This document shows positions 45,550-57,060 of a stretch of DNA of 64,000 nt, in pieces. This DNA comes from Eumeta japonica (taxonomy: Eukaryota; Arthropoda; Insecta; Lepidoptera; Psychidae): assembly GCA_005406025.1 (NCBI GenBank), contig BGZK01000084.1, positions 186,001 to 250,000 on the forward strand, given 5' to 3'. The translations under genes and the position numbers were made by a program. Each line of letters starts with the position of its first letter. Position 1 is the first letter of the stretch. The notes under the pieces are model-generated. The model saw only the letters and a list, made by a program, of their open reading frames with translations, was not told where the DNA came from and made no database searches.

Positions 45550-46195
45550 CATATTTAAAATATTAGTAATAATTATTATAGCGTGAAAAACTATTGCTAA
45601 AAGATAGAAGTTGAAACCAAATCTACAAATTAGACTAGTAAGTAAGTAGTACGCATGAGTACATTTGTCTCGATGTCAAATCCATTATCCATCAAACAAC
45701 TTTTGAATACCCATCAAGGTTGAACTCCTTAGCAGTATTTATAAAATTACATTCTTCATTTGATAAACTGTGCAGTTAAATTTACATTTCCTTTCACAAG
45801 TCTGATCTGTTCAATTTAGATCCAGATCCGATTCTAAATCCATTTGCTTAGTTGCTTGCTCCTGATATGTATCTACAATGGCATCGTCTAAGTCTACCAA
45901 ATTGCTCTGTTCAAATTATATTAAATAATTTACTTCTAGCCTTGATTAGTTCGATTTTTTTTTTAACTAACTAATTGGATGCGAGCCATAAATAAATTAT
46001 AGTGTCTAAAATAAATGTTTATTGCTTTTTATAGCTTTCTACCCATTTTTATTCATTAATATAACTTTAGGTACTCATTAATTAAAAACTAATGAATACT
46101 GAGAAATACAAGTACACTCATCTTATCCCATTACTAAAGATTAAAAAAGATTAGCTTATTAAGCCTATTACAAAAGCTTAGCTCTTAGATAAGAT
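45550..46195. other. Non-coding stretch between two retrotransposon remnants
   Basis: No gene is recognised. The 45780-45930 part is less AT-rich (GATCCAGATCCGATTC) and may be further retroelement sequence. From 46140 the jockey ORF1 tail may already begin. Confidence 0.35.
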
Positions 46196-47908
46196 GTTCA
46201 ATCTTAGATAAAATGTTCAACAGAATCCAAACCATTATGCTAAACATGGTAGACAACATGATAGATCGATTTATCCAGCTTTTAAGTAGCCAAAAGAAGA
46301 TTTAAACCCAATCTAAAAATGATTCTGTGGAATGCCAACGAACTGGTCGCTAGAAGACTAGAGCTTGAAGTGTTCTTGAACATAAAAAAAATTGACGTGG
46401 CATTAATATCGGAGACCTGATTTACAAACAAAAGCTTTGTCTGAATCAAAGCCTACAACATATACACTACAAATCATCCATTGGGAAAAGCGCATGGAGG
46501 AACGGCTGTGCTCATAAAATCTACCATAAAACACAACCCTTTTCCATTATTCTTAACAGACAAGATACAAGCTACGCTAATTAAAGTCAACGATGAAGGC
46601 TTGGACATCATACTTGCAGCAGTTTACACTCCTCCTAAACATCAAAAATAAGGGATGACTACAAATATTTCTTCTCAAAACTCGGACATCGTTTCATAAA
46701 TGAAGATTACTGGAATGCAAAGCATTTTTTTGGGGCTCTCAGCTAGTAACAATTAGAGGCATACAACTCTACCAAGCGGTGAAAGATCTTAATCTTGATT
46801 ACTTATTCTCTGGTGAACCTACGTATTGGCTAACAGATCCACGAAAAATACCCGGTCTATTAAATTTCTGCATATCAAAAAACAATCCAATCAAAAACAC
46901 CAATATGGAATCAGATCTAGTTCTCACCTTGAACCACTCTGCAGTTATAAATAGTAAGATAATATTAACGTAAATAGTAAGATAATATTAACTAAAGCAC
47001 CGCTCAAATCTGTACTAAAGAAAACTGACTGGGAGAAATAGGATATAATCACAAAGGAGACACTGCTCAAGATCCCTCTGAAAGTCCTTGATGAGATAGA
47101 AAAAAACCGTAGAAGGTTTAAACGACTGATTTATGGTAGGTCTATACCTTAACACAAAGGGGCTAGTCCAAAAAAACACGTATATCTTGCTTTCATCAAT
47201 GACTGTATAATCAACAGACGTAGACTTCGCAAAGTGTGGCATAACACACACTATCTTAGAGATAAGGCTGCCTTTAATAAAGCCTCACAGCAACTAAAAT
47301 CTCTGATCAAAGATTGAGAAAATGAGAGCCTCCAAATACATCTCGCAAATCTGACACGTACTAGTGATACAAACTAATCTTTATGGAAGGCTACTAAAAG
47401 CTTAAAGCACCCGAAACAATCGTCACACGGTCAAAAACAGAAAATAGAACCTGGTCTCGCTCCGACAGTAAGAGAGCTAGCACGTATGCCAATCACCTAC
47501 ATAAAGTATTTCAACCACTTCCTAGTAACAACCAGCACTTCGACTATGAAATGACAAATACCTCAGCTCTCTACTTAAATGTGCTCACCACTGAAATACG
47601 TGAAATTCTAAAACTTCACGGAAGCAAATGCCCTGGCTACAATCCGGCGGATGCTACTCTGTTGAAACATCTCCCTAGAAAAGAGCTAATGCTCTTGCCA
47701 TCTTTAATGCATATTTAAGACTGCCCTTCTACCCAAGCTAATGAAAAATAGCCCAAGTAATGATAATAATGAAACCAGGCAAACCAGGTCAGTATCATAC
47801 AGACCGATAAGTCTCCCACCGGTAGTTGGAAAATTACTAGAAAAATTGTACCAAACATAATACAAAAACATCTAGCAGAGATAATACCATTTTGTCCCAC
47901 TTTGAATT
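46195..47908 (+). mobile_element. jockey-clade LINE, decayed, truncated in RT
   Basis: It opens with the end of ORF1 (MFNRIQTIMLNMVDNMIDRF near 46213-46275, after a 22-bp tandem duplication). ORF2 follows with the endonuclease start ILWNANELVARRLELEVFLN, then VALISET (46325-46420), AHGGTAVLIKS near 46490, and the end of the domain NFCISKNNPIKN...LNHSAVI near 46865-46950. The region before RT follows. The first RT part is readable at 47640-47895 (LKHLPRKELMLLPSL, MIMKPGKPGQ, ISLPPVVGKLLEK in mixed frames). The sequence stops before the YADD motif. Many stops and frameshifts show an old copy. A missing 3' half is unusual for LINEs and suggests later deletion. Confidence 0.75.
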
Positions 47909-47988
47909 TTAAAAAAGATTTAATTCAAACTTTGCACACTTATAAAGAATCGGTGACAGTACAATCATTTGATAAGTTTATCTCATTA

Positions 47989-48040
47989 TCCTGATCAGGA
48001 TCGCGATCAGATCCAAGATCCTGATCGCGATCAGGAACAC
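47989..48040. repeat. Short palindromic GATC hexamer array, copy 8
   Basis: CCTGATCAGGATCGCGATCAG and, after ATCCAA, CCTGATCGCGATCAGG form two overlapping palindromes built of GATC-centred hexamers. It fits the GRRAYC array pattern (GGATC, GATCC) but lacks leader and tail. Confidence 0.5.
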
Positions 48041-48049
48041 AATATCAGC

Positions 48050-50325
48050 TATTTGTTAACGTAATTTCGTATTGACGAAGTATTCAGTTACCTAGATATT
48101 TTCAATAATCTAAAAGATATAATTCAAATGTGAATGTAAACATACTTGTAAAGTCAAAAAAATTATTTAAAATGAACTCATCCATTTGAAAAAGTATTCT
48201 ACCTAGTTGAATCAATATTCTTAAATCAACTCCATGTAAAAACGTCAGATCTGGATTGTTTTTAGAAATCATCACTATAAATTTTCTCTTTGTTTGAACC
48301 AAATTTAACAACTGTGTCCTCTCTGTTGGAGATTTGCTATACTACCTGCATCAGTATTACTTTAGAATTTAACACTTTTATTATGTTGTTCAAGAAGAAT
48401 TTTACATCCGTGCACCCTCTGTCGGAGATTTGCAATACTAATTACGAAACCTTAGAAAAAAATCGTGTTTTTTAGTTTTTAAACTATATTTATTTATTTT
48501 TTTGTTTTGAGAGCGTCCGGCCTGCGGTCGCTCCGGTGCGCGAATGTCGATAGTTGTATGATTAATTAAGGGTAGCAATTCTTCTCAATAATCGATTTAG
48601 TAGTGTCAAACAACATACATACGCACTGTATGTGCAATTGTGGAAATCGACACTATGAAAAGTGAGCGAGTCCCTACAAAGAGACATCTTTCGGTTACAT
48701 AAACATATAGAGATATCATAGAGAGACAACTCGACAGTAATGTCAAAGATCGACCCTTTTTGATGCTCCTCACATCGATCTTTATTACTTACCATTTATC
48801 ATAATAAAATTACTTTAATGATTCTATGAATTCCATAGTGACAGTTTGGCAAAGAAATTATTAAATTCAAATATAAAAATTATTAAGCAAATATGATGAA
48901 GAACTTTACAAAAACGTCAAAACGCATCGTATTGCGGATGCAGTTTATCCTTTCATTGGTAAGCGAAATAAAGCTTAAGATTACTGAAAATACAACATAA
49001 AAATTTTCATGACCAATTACTGCTATTTTTTGACCGACTTCATAAAAAGGAGGAGGTACCCAATTCGTCTGTATTTTTATTTTAATTGACCGTATTATAA
49101 TGTAATCAGTATCTGAAATGGTGTCCCTGTAGAGTCGATGACTTTAAAATCAAATTTAAAAATACGTTTCACATGACTCCACTTTATCCAATTCTTTAAC
49201 CAGGCGCTGTGTCGCATCAAACCAGCTCGTCGTTTAGCCTCGTAGTATTATTGTAAGATATAAGCCTGCTAATGGACAAAGAGACTGAACAAGAACAAAC
49301 CAAACCATTCATTACCTTTGATATGAAATCCTAAAAGAGTATATAAAAGTTCTTGGTAGTGAGTCATTGTAGCTGTCTACATTAATTTTTTGCGAACTGG
49401 GGCCTGCCAACGCCCGCGAGCGACGTATTAAAGTAAACTGAATGTAACTTCATGACACGGAGCGAGTCGTTTCATTTTAAATAAAATGTTATTGATCAAT
49501 TCGCCTGTGAGCTCGATCGTACCCGGTCTCATTTAGTACGAAATGGATGCTCTTAAGCATCAAACAACTCTTGCTGACATCAAACCACAACTAATGTAAG
49601 CGAGAATCATAAAAAATGTAAAATCTTCGACACGACAAAAAATTCTATGTTACCCTTTGTGTTCGCTAATGATTCTATTAATACTCTCGCCTAAATATCG
49701 TAATATCAGACGGCGAGCGACAAAAGGCCTACGTACTTTTCACCGCCGTGTGCTTTTGTCGCGACAGTTTTCATGATAACGCTTTGCAGCAACGAACTCA
49801 AATTAGTTGTCACATCATTGATAAAACTCCTAACGGACTGTGATTATTGCGAACAATACGACTTTGCTTCTATTGTGTAAGCCGTGAACGTCTCCGTTAA
49901 TGTTGGCTCTTTGTTTTCCACGACCGACACCCCGGAATGGAGCAAACCGAGCACCAGAAACAATAAGAGCACTATAAATCGTTGCTATTTTTCGATTACT
50001 TATTACTATAGAGTGTGAAATGAAATTAAATAGAGTTTGTATAACGCAGTGATTGTACATTCCTTGCTGTCTGTCCAGATATTTTATGATTACCTAATGT
50101 AACAATTAAAGTAACCGAGTACAGACGAGCTTGTACAGTTTTCATTTAAATTAGTATAAACCGACCGTACAAATCAAAGTAACGTATCGTTTAATGGGCA
50201 AAGTTTAAAGTTAAATATCTGCGTAATCACCTTGCATTTTTATGTTAGTCAAGATTCGTAAAAATAAGATTTAATTTATAATTTTATGTTTGATAATATC
50301 TCTAGTTATATCTATACTATTATAT
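48050..50325. other. Non-coding stretch with small repeats
   Basis: A ~107-bp spaced duplication is seen at 48317-48345 and 48415-48442 (TCTGTTGGAGATTTGC and TCTGTCGGAGATTTGC). A widespread lepidopteran repeat phrase, CGACTTCATAAAAAGGAGGA, is at 49036-49055. At 49860-49960 a slightly GC-richer piece has a domainless minus ORF. No gene is recognised. Confidence 0.4.
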
Positions 50326-50329
50326 AAAT

Positions 50330-50660
50330 ATGTAGTGTCTGTCTGTGTATTCGATTCATTCGCGATAGATGTTCCTTTTATGACTAACTGTCCCTAATTC
50401 TATCATTTTTAAAATTCTAGTCTGTCTGTCGGTCTGTCTGTTTGTCTGTCTGTACTTTTTTATGAGTAAAAAAAGTTTCACCGATTATAATGAAAATTAA
50501 TAAGTAGTAAAGACATGTAATTGATCAAATGATAGGCAACTATCTGTCAGCCTGCTTGTTTGTCTGTTTGTATTTTCACCCACCTTGATGAAAATTGGTG
50601 TACAGTCGAGACATGTGCTTGTGCAAATGATCGGTTATATGTGATTTCGATATACCATAT
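50330..50660 (+). repeat. Repeat leaders with TCTGTCTG tracts
   Basis: Three tandem copies of a leader-type unit are seen: TGTCTGTCTGTGTATTCG at 50337, GTCTGTCTGTCGGTCTGTCT at 50421 and CTTGTTTGTCTGTTTGTA at 50552. Each is followed by a phrase like CACCGATTATAATGAAAATT. They resemble the leaders at 1250 and 21600. A (TATC)n run is at 50770-50788. Confidence 0.5.
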
Positions 50661-50879
50661 GTTAAATATAAAAAATGTTATTTTTGTTTGTTGTTAAAAG
50701 CTATATTCATTTGTTTTTATATATGTAGTATAGTGTGTGTGTGTTTGAGAATTATGCATGTATTGGACTATCTATCTATCTATCTATGTTTAATATTTCT
50801 GCCACATACACAATTTTCAAGTTAAAAATGTCAAGTACGCACTGTTATTTCTTATAAAAAGAAATAGTTAAATCAGTAT

Positions 50880-51138
50880 GGAGCGGTGGTGGCTCGGTGG
50901 TTAAGGCTCGGTTTCGGACCAGAAGGTATCAGATCCGATTCTGACCACAGCCAAACTGACCAACGAGTTTTTGATTCAAGTCAACGTAAAACCCAGGCTC
51001 CGTGCCTTGTAATGCACATTAAGCCGTTGGTCGCGGTCGAGGTCATCGCGTTGTGGCGTCGGTCTTTAACAGCGCCCAATCAGCACTGGGCCGTCGTGGA
51101 GGGCTTAAGGATCGAGCCCCTCAAAATGAAATAAAAGA
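50880..51138 (+). mobile_element. tRNA-derived SINE
   Basis: The head GAGCGGTGGTGGCTCGGTGG contains a good A box. GGTATCAGATCCGATTCTGA holds a B-box-like part. The body has GACCAACGAGTTTTTGATTC, GTAATGCACATTAAGCCGTT and GGTCGCGGTCGAGG, all well-known from lepidopteran tRNA-headed SINEs, and shares phrases with the SINE at 7845-8178. An A-rich end (AAAATGAAATAAAAG) is at 51122-51136. A GC-rich 82-codon ORF over it is a by-product. Sequence to about 51200 may also belong to it. Confidence 0.75.
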
Positions 51139-51199
51139 TTGTGGGAGGGTACGGCTTGACAGCGAGGCAAGTAAAGCCTGACGCAGCGATCAGTACGGA

Positions 51200-51845
51200 A
51201 GTTTCATGGATAAGGAGTTTGATTTTTACAGAATATGAACTGAGAGATTAGTTCCATTAAACAAATGTAACATGAAAACGATAAGTCTATAATCAAAGAA
51301 AAGCGACTCATCAATTCGTTTATGAACGAATACTACGAAATTCAAAATAAAATTTGATCAGATGATGGTTTGTATGACGTAAGGACCCAATAAAAATTTT
51401 TGAAAATACACTTTTTGTCGGAATAAAAGGTTGACTTTGTATAAAACTTTTTATAGAGCGAGGTACCGTTTTCTTTGCTATCAATATAGCCAGACGCGTC
51501 TTTCGCTATTAGGTGAAGTGCAGGGATGTATAGTGTACAGAAATGAGGGTGTATTTTGTTGTCTTCCTCGCGTGCATAAATCGTTCATCCGATTGCTATA
51601 ACATTGGCGATAAGTTATGCCCGCAATAGGATTTCTGAAAAATAAAGCTAACTACTGTCCCCGATTTTGTCTGCGTATTTGTACTAATGAACCAAATTAA
51701 CTGAACTGATACCAAAAATTTCTTCATGAACATGAAACTTTTTGAGTAATATAAACTATTAACATTTCACTGTGGTGTCATCTGCATATTTGTCCTATTG
51801 CTGATTCTAAACATTCTTCCACTTATATTAAACTACACTATCTCT
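51200..51845. other. Non-coding stretch, partly repeat leader
   Basis: 51540-51700 resembles the transposon leader type (TTGTCTTCCTCGCGTGCATA, ATCCGATTGCTATAACATTG), presumably the 5' part of the following hexamer copy. Otherwise no feature is seen. Confidence 0.4.
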
Positions 51846-52249
51846 GAATAATATAGCCTAAATTTTATTTCGATACAAGCCCCGTCCAATTCGAAATCGC
51901 AAACAGGACGAAGAGCAGAAAGTCGAGACCGGAGAAGATCGAAATCAAGAACGGAAATAAGCTCGGAATCGAGTGTGGGACTAAAATTGGATCAAAGAGC
52001 ACGATCGGAATCGGAATAAGCAGCAGTACCGAAGTCAGAATTCAGAGCGGGACTAGAGTCGGAATCTTCTAAAATCGAAACCGGATTCGCAATCAAACGC
52101 GGGAACAAAACCCAGAGTGAAACAATGGCATTGAGAACCGGACCGGGATTAGAACCGACAACATAGCGATCGGAATCGTGACTATAATTGGTCGATATAA
52201 GATGCAGGAATTCGTTTTACGCGGACGGAACCTTGGGCAGAAGCTAGTA
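51846..52249 (+). repeat. Hexamer-array dispersed repeat, copy 9 (longest)
   Basis: Leader ATAGCCTAAATTTTATTTCG (51852), then about 300 bp of array that can be split almost without gaps into six-mers of type GRRAYC (GGAATC, GAAATC, GGGACT, GATCGG). The tail GGACGGAACCTTGGGCAGAAG, followed by CTAGT, is at 52222-52247. It is the best copy for defining the family. Confidence 0.75.
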
Positions 52250-52269
52250 CATATTTATATAGTTCAAAT

Positions 52270-53605
52270 ATATAGATAGTCGTGTACGGTAAGGTTTCAT
52301 ATTTCTTCCTTGTCCAGATTTTAGCAGTACGGCCGCATGCTTACGCCCGAGGCGATCGTTCATAATCCCTCAAGGAAACTTCAATTTGCAAGTCGTCGTC
52401 CCGCGGCGGCCTTCGTGTGACCGATCACTTTTTGTGTGCCGCCTTCTGGCATACGCCTTGTTTACACGATATTTTATTTAATGCCCCGGAGATCCATTAG
52501 TATTCGTGCCCTTTTATTTTACCTTTTTTTTTTAAAAAAACAAAAAATCTACAATTTTATGTAACATAAGCGGTATTTATGAAATGCCTAGTTAAAAAGT
52601 TTAACTGAATACTTACAGATTTTTTTATACAAGTGTCAGTCTACTCATAAAATAAAAACTATAACTGATTATTGTATTATCTAATGGACCTCAAAAACCT
52701 CCGATATAAGTATAAATCAATACTGAACTTTATCTTAACTTTACTATAGTTAACGCATTTATTGATATATATAAGAACGGAATTGATTAGACTTATTTTA
52801 AGGATATGAAACGTAGCGGATGTCAGCCGGTCGCGCGTTATCAATTACGAATAGCAAACATTCTAAATTAATAGACAAATAAAACCAATGAAGATGCCAT
52901 CAATCAAGGACAAAGAATATGCGCGCCATGCGGCATTGGAATTAAATTGTAACATCATAATAATAGAAATAAATAAGATAGAAATTGAATGGAAATAAAT
53001 AAAAATATAATAGCATTCAGTACATAAATCGTTTTTCACATTTAGTTTGTTTTATTTATCTTTAGTTGGATTAAAGATTTTGAATTTCCTTTTTTGCTTT
53101 TTATTTACAGTTTCTTAAATGTTTTTTTGTGTTTTTTTTAACGAAAAGTCGATTATACAGTCTATTCGCGTCCATATTTAAATCCTATTAAGGACAAATA
53201 TGTAATCTGATTTTGGATCTAAAAAATGTAGAAAATATACATCGGTTTTTTTTAAAAAAACAATTGCAGCATTCATTCCCCTAAATTAAAATTCATCAAA
53301 TAACAATCAATTAGGTGCAAAACTTAAAAGTGACAATGCTCGAGGCATCTAAAAGTGCTAACCTCTATAATAATTTCGGGGTCCGAAAATGTGCTCCCAT
53401 TTCAGACACCCGTCTTTAAATTCTGAACAAACTTTAGACACCAAGTTTCATTACACCAGGATGATAAGGATCGTACATCTTTGGCACTTTGAGGTATACG
53501 ATTTTTATTTATTTATTTTCTGTATCAAATTCCCCTTTACGTTTATTCAATGAAAACAAATAAATTTAAATTCAGTCAATCGTTTAATACTCCATAGAAA
53601 TGTAA
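52270..53605. other. Non-coding stretch with GC-richer part 52320-52500
   Basis: The 52320-52500 part (GTACGGCCGCATGCTTACGC, CGTCCCGCGGCGGCC) is CpG-rich without an ORF, possibly a conserved non-coding block. The rest is AT-rich with poly(T)/poly(A) runs and nothing recognised. Confidence 0.4.
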
Positions 53606-53611
53606 GTTCTT

Positions 53612-54409
53612 TAGGGTTCCGAAATCAACAAGTAATTAAAACTGCAATGAACCCTTATAATTTCTCAATGTCTGTCCGTCCGTCTGTGCATCTGACTGAG
53701 GTTCTTAGTAATAATAGAAAGTTAAAATATAGTACGAATGTTCATACGAATCATGTTCACAAAGATGTAGAATAAAATTAAAAAAAAAAAATGTTTTTAT
53801 ATCAGCTCCCATATACGTAAAGTGAGAACGAATTATTTTCTCGTATATCCCGTCGTGTGGTGTATCGTTTCATAGCTCATTCAAGAACATTGCGGGTCCA
53901 TGAAAATATTTTTTTGGTTTAGAGATCCGTTTGCGAAATATTAAGCCTTAAAATGCTAATTTTTCGAGTCAAGTGCCCCGCCCTTTCCAGGTAAATGTTT
54001 ATTCTTAAATATAAAACAAATGATAATATAAAACAAAATCACTACGTTATATACATAATGAAGTTAAAAGGAAAACTATCACAGCTAGATAGGGTTTAAA
54101 GGTTAATGAGTAATAGTCGACCGCCTTATAAAACATACTCAAAAAGCTAAAAGTAAAATTTCGTACGAATTCCATTCACAATTATTTAGATGGCGTTGTT
54201 GGTTGTGTAAGATATAAGATGTAAAATATAACTATGTGAACCATATAAAATTATAAAAATGTAAAATCTTCTTAATAAAATCCTTAACACCCGTCCAATG
54301 TGCACCCATTTTAGACGTTATTAGTCGTTATACAGTGCACTTATTCAGTAGGCTCATAGCATTAAAGAAAAAGTTCCCTTTTACATCTGTATACTGTGGC
54401 GGAACCCTA
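53612..54409. mobile_element. TAGGGTTCCG element with inverted ends
   Basis: TAGGGTTCCG at 53612-53621 and its complement CGGAACCCTA at 54400-54409 bound about 800 bp. Just inside the left end is the TGTCTGTCCGTCCGTCTG block seen also at 10680. Outside the right end GCGTGTTCCGACACGC forms a small hairpin commonly attached to this repeat in Lepidoptera. No ORF with a domain was found. The class (non-autonomous DNA element or other) is unknown to me. Confidence 0.6.
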
Positions 54410-54449
54410 CACAGAGCGTGTTCCGACACGCACTTGCCAGGTTATTTTT

Positions 54450-55095
54450 ATTGATTACTCCGGAATTAACCACCCCAAAGTCCAAAATGAATTCCTTTTA
54501 TAGATATTATATTTCGATAGGAGACTAGATATTCAACATTTTATCCAACGTTACACACATCGAGATAGATAGTTTTCTTTTCTCTTTTCCCTTGTATTAA
54601 AAAAAAAGTTTTGTAATTCTTTGCCCACGTCACGGTCGGAAAATCGTTCGAAGAAGAATTCGATTCGTCGAAGTGTAAAACTGTTCGAATCAACAAGGCA
54701 TTCGAGAGAGTGAGCAATAACATCCGCCGAATATCTATTGTTATCAAAAAAAAACCAAAAGGGCCGAATATGTTCTCTGTTAGCGCGCTGCTTGGAAAGT
54801 TATTGACAGCTGTCATTTTGAGATCAGACTATTTGTTTTTCTATAATTAAATATAGACGGTTGACGTACTTTATAAGGACATTTAAAAAGATTCACATTG
54901 CGTGTAACACCATAATATAGAAACTTCATTAAAATCGATTAATCAAATAAAACGATACAATATATTATTTTCAGCTTCTTTTATCGAATTCTCTTTAAAA
55001 AGGGTGTGTTATTTCAAAACAGAAATGTTGTTTTATTGACAACAAGTATAAAAATATGTATCAGAAGGCATTGTAATATATAGTTTTATACATTT
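54450..55095. other. Non-coding stretch
   Basis: A 91-codon minus ORF (54541-54816) contains low-complexity Lys-rich and Leu-rich parts and no domain. TGACAGCTGTCA (54804-54815) is a perfect palindrome with an E-box-like core CAGCTG. Otherwise nothing. Confidence 0.35.
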
Positions 55096-55098
55096 ATT

Positions 55099-55486
55099 AA
55101 GCTATTGCATAGCTTCTATCGCGGGCCTTGAGCGTGGAGACCGAATTCAGAAATTCCGTAACAAAAATAACCTAACACCCCCCACTCCGACCGGCACAGC
55201 GGTGATACTTTTTACTTTTGCCATCTATCTATGAATAGCAGAACTTTTAATGACTTTTTTGAAATATCACGCTTGTCTCTTTAGTTCAGCAACTCGCCTC
55301 TAGGTGGCATTGGTTGTATCGGCATTACTGCGCATGCGTAATCCCCCTCTTCGCCTCGCAATCTGGTGACTCATGCCTGCTTAGAGTTTCGGCGTTAGGG
55401 CACCTCCTCAAAAAAAATACTGCATAAATAAAATAAATAAATAATTATAATTGCATAAGTTGATAAAAAATACTATGCAATAGCTT
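55099..55486. mobile_element. MITE-like element with 14-bp inverted ends
   Basis: AAGCTATTGCATAG at 55099-55112 and its exact complement CTATGCAATAGCTT at 55473-55486 enclose 388 bp without coding potential. Inside are GC-richer phrases (CGCGGGCCTTGAGCG, CCTAACACCCCCCACTCCGA). Because GCTTC-x-CGCGG phrases occur on both sides in the same direction (inside left, outside right), the true borders may lie a little further out. Confidence 0.5.
55295..55313. promoter_or_regulatory. CTCF-like motif
   Basis: CGCCTCTAGGTGGCATTGG fits the CTCF core (C-C-x-C-T-A-G-G-T-G-G-C). It lies within the MITE-like element, so a transposon-borne site is possible. Occupancy cannot be judged from sequence. Confidence 0.35.
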
Positions 55487-55544
55487 CACCGCGGCAGTCC
55501 CCGAGTGCCACACGTGTTTTTTATAATTTAATTTTTACTAAGTC

Positions 55545-55720
55545 AAATCAAATCAAAAACATCTTTATTTCGTAGGTAATGAAATTGCACTTGAAATAGG
55601 TCATTAATAAATTCTTTTCGACATTACCATCCATTCCAAGTGCTGATTCATTAGAAAAGAATGGGCAAGAAACTCAAGGCTTGCTCTTTTTACTCGTCAA
55701 TACGAAGGATTTAGTAATTT
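55545..55720. repeat. LINE 3'-end repeat (lepidopteran AAATCAAATCAAAA family)
   Basis: AAATCAAATCAAAAACATCT, TTTATTTCGTAGG, then GGGCAAGAAACTCAAGGCTT and GCTCTTTTTACTCGTC follow the layout of a very common lepidopteran LINE end (AATCAAATCAAA, TTTATTCAAGTAGG, GCAAGAAACTCAGTAGTTGCTCTTTT). Non-coding. Confidence 0.6.
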
Positions 55721-55729
55721 ATAATTTAG

Positions 55730-56870
55730 TCGACATTTAAAAATAATATGAAATAACCTGATGGCCGAGACTAAATAATTACTTTTTTTTTTGAATTGCT
55801 TGAAATAATTCTAGTAGATAACTACTGAAAGAAAATATATGGAATTGCTAACTAATTTTGCTTTAAGTATTTTTGAATTGTAATGAAGCAATATATAAGT
55901 TTATAATTTGAATACCAAACAAAATATAACTCAAAATAAACTCTTGTAGATAATATTCAACATGAAACAAAAAAATAATACAAACTGTCATATGTTGTTA
56001 ATGTATCCATTATTATATTTACAACAATTTTATATTCACGAGTTCTATTAATTTCAAAGCAATGCATAGACGGCACGAAAACGACACCGAACGCAGAATG
56101 TAGGTAATCGAAGATATTCTGCTTCATCGGGTGCGCATCATTACCATCAACACATTTTTAACTCTAAGCAAAATTGAAGTGACGCGTTCGATGATTCGGA
56201 CAGACAGCACATTAAGTCGTCGGCCACGACTCTGGCGCCGCGTCGATGGCCGGTCACCACATAGCGTCTACAGCACACGAGTTGGATTTCGACATGTATA
56301 TCTAACAAAATTCGAAACACGCAACAAAATATTATAACTATCATTCTCGGATCTCTTCTTTTACTATCATGAATACCTAAAAATATATCGATATCCCAGT
56401 TTAGTGATTTCATTGTATTATACGATATCAAAATTTAACGACGAAATCCTACCTCGCTACAGCCCTATATTGTAATATATTTTTTTAAAAGACAGTCTCA
56501 TTTCCTTGCCCCAGGCTCTACTGCCTCTCCTGGGGTTCGTATGTCAATCCGTGCGAACTGTATGTACACGGTATCAATGGACGCGCAAGCGCTTCTGTAT
56601 TGCTATTTGCAGAAATGTTAATTAAAACACCAGGTGGCGCCGGCGGTGTTTGCCTTCGTTCGACCATCTCGACGTTTTCGATTGTGCAGCCTGCGGGACC
56701 GAAGCTTTTGTTCGTCTCCCGTATAGCTCATAAATGTGTGTTTTCGGGAAATCGGAAGGGGATATAAGGACAAGAAGTCCGATTTATTGAGAAATTGAAA
56801 AAAGCTATTTTCACGTCGTCAATGATGGAATAAAAATAGAGTCTGATATTGTTGAACTGATACATACCAC
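55730..56870. other. Non-coding stretch, GC-richer from 56500
   Basis: AT-rich to 56080. Two opposed ORFs at 56131-56431 show no domain. From 56500 to 56740 the composition rises (CTGCCTCTCCTGGGGTTCG, AGGTGGCGCCGGCGGTG) and includes the CTCF-like site at 56627. It could be a conserved regulatory block or an exon of a gene I cannot recognise. Confidence 0.35.
56627..56643 (+). promoter_or_regulatory. CTCF-like motif
   Basis: ACACCAGGTGGCGCCGG is a near-consensus CTCF core (CCASYAGRKGGCGC) in a GC-richer, possibly conserved block. It is the better of two such motifs in the window. Function is inferred from the motif only. Confidence 0.45.
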
Positions 56871-56871
56871 G

Positions 56872-57060
56872 TATTTAACTTTTCTTTTTTGAAATCTTCA
56901 TTGGATTTATTTTTATCACAATTATAATTACTATAAACAATATTTAACTTTTCTTTTTTGAAATCATTATTGGATTTATTTTTATCACAATTAATTATTT
57001 AAAAAAAAATATTTAACTTTTCTTTTTTGAAATCTTTATTGCATTTGTTTTTATCACAAT
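56872..57060 (+). repeat. Three 69-bp tandem units
   Basis: Units start at 56872, 56941 and 57010 with TATTTAACTTTTCTTTTTTG and contain GGATTTATTTTTATCACAAT. Spacing is exactly 69 bp twice. The last part of each unit varies (TATAATTACTATAAACAA in the first, TAATTATTTAAAAAAAAA in the second). The third unit stops after ATCACAAT, where the following element begins. Confidence 0.8.

Noticed and set aside
50886..51134. GC-rich 82-codon ORF
   Set aside because: It lies entirely inside a tRNA-headed SINE with A and B boxes.
56131..56431. Opposed ORFs of 68 and 94 codons
   Set aside because: They overlap each other in a mildly GC-rich block. Neither has a domain or convincing start context.
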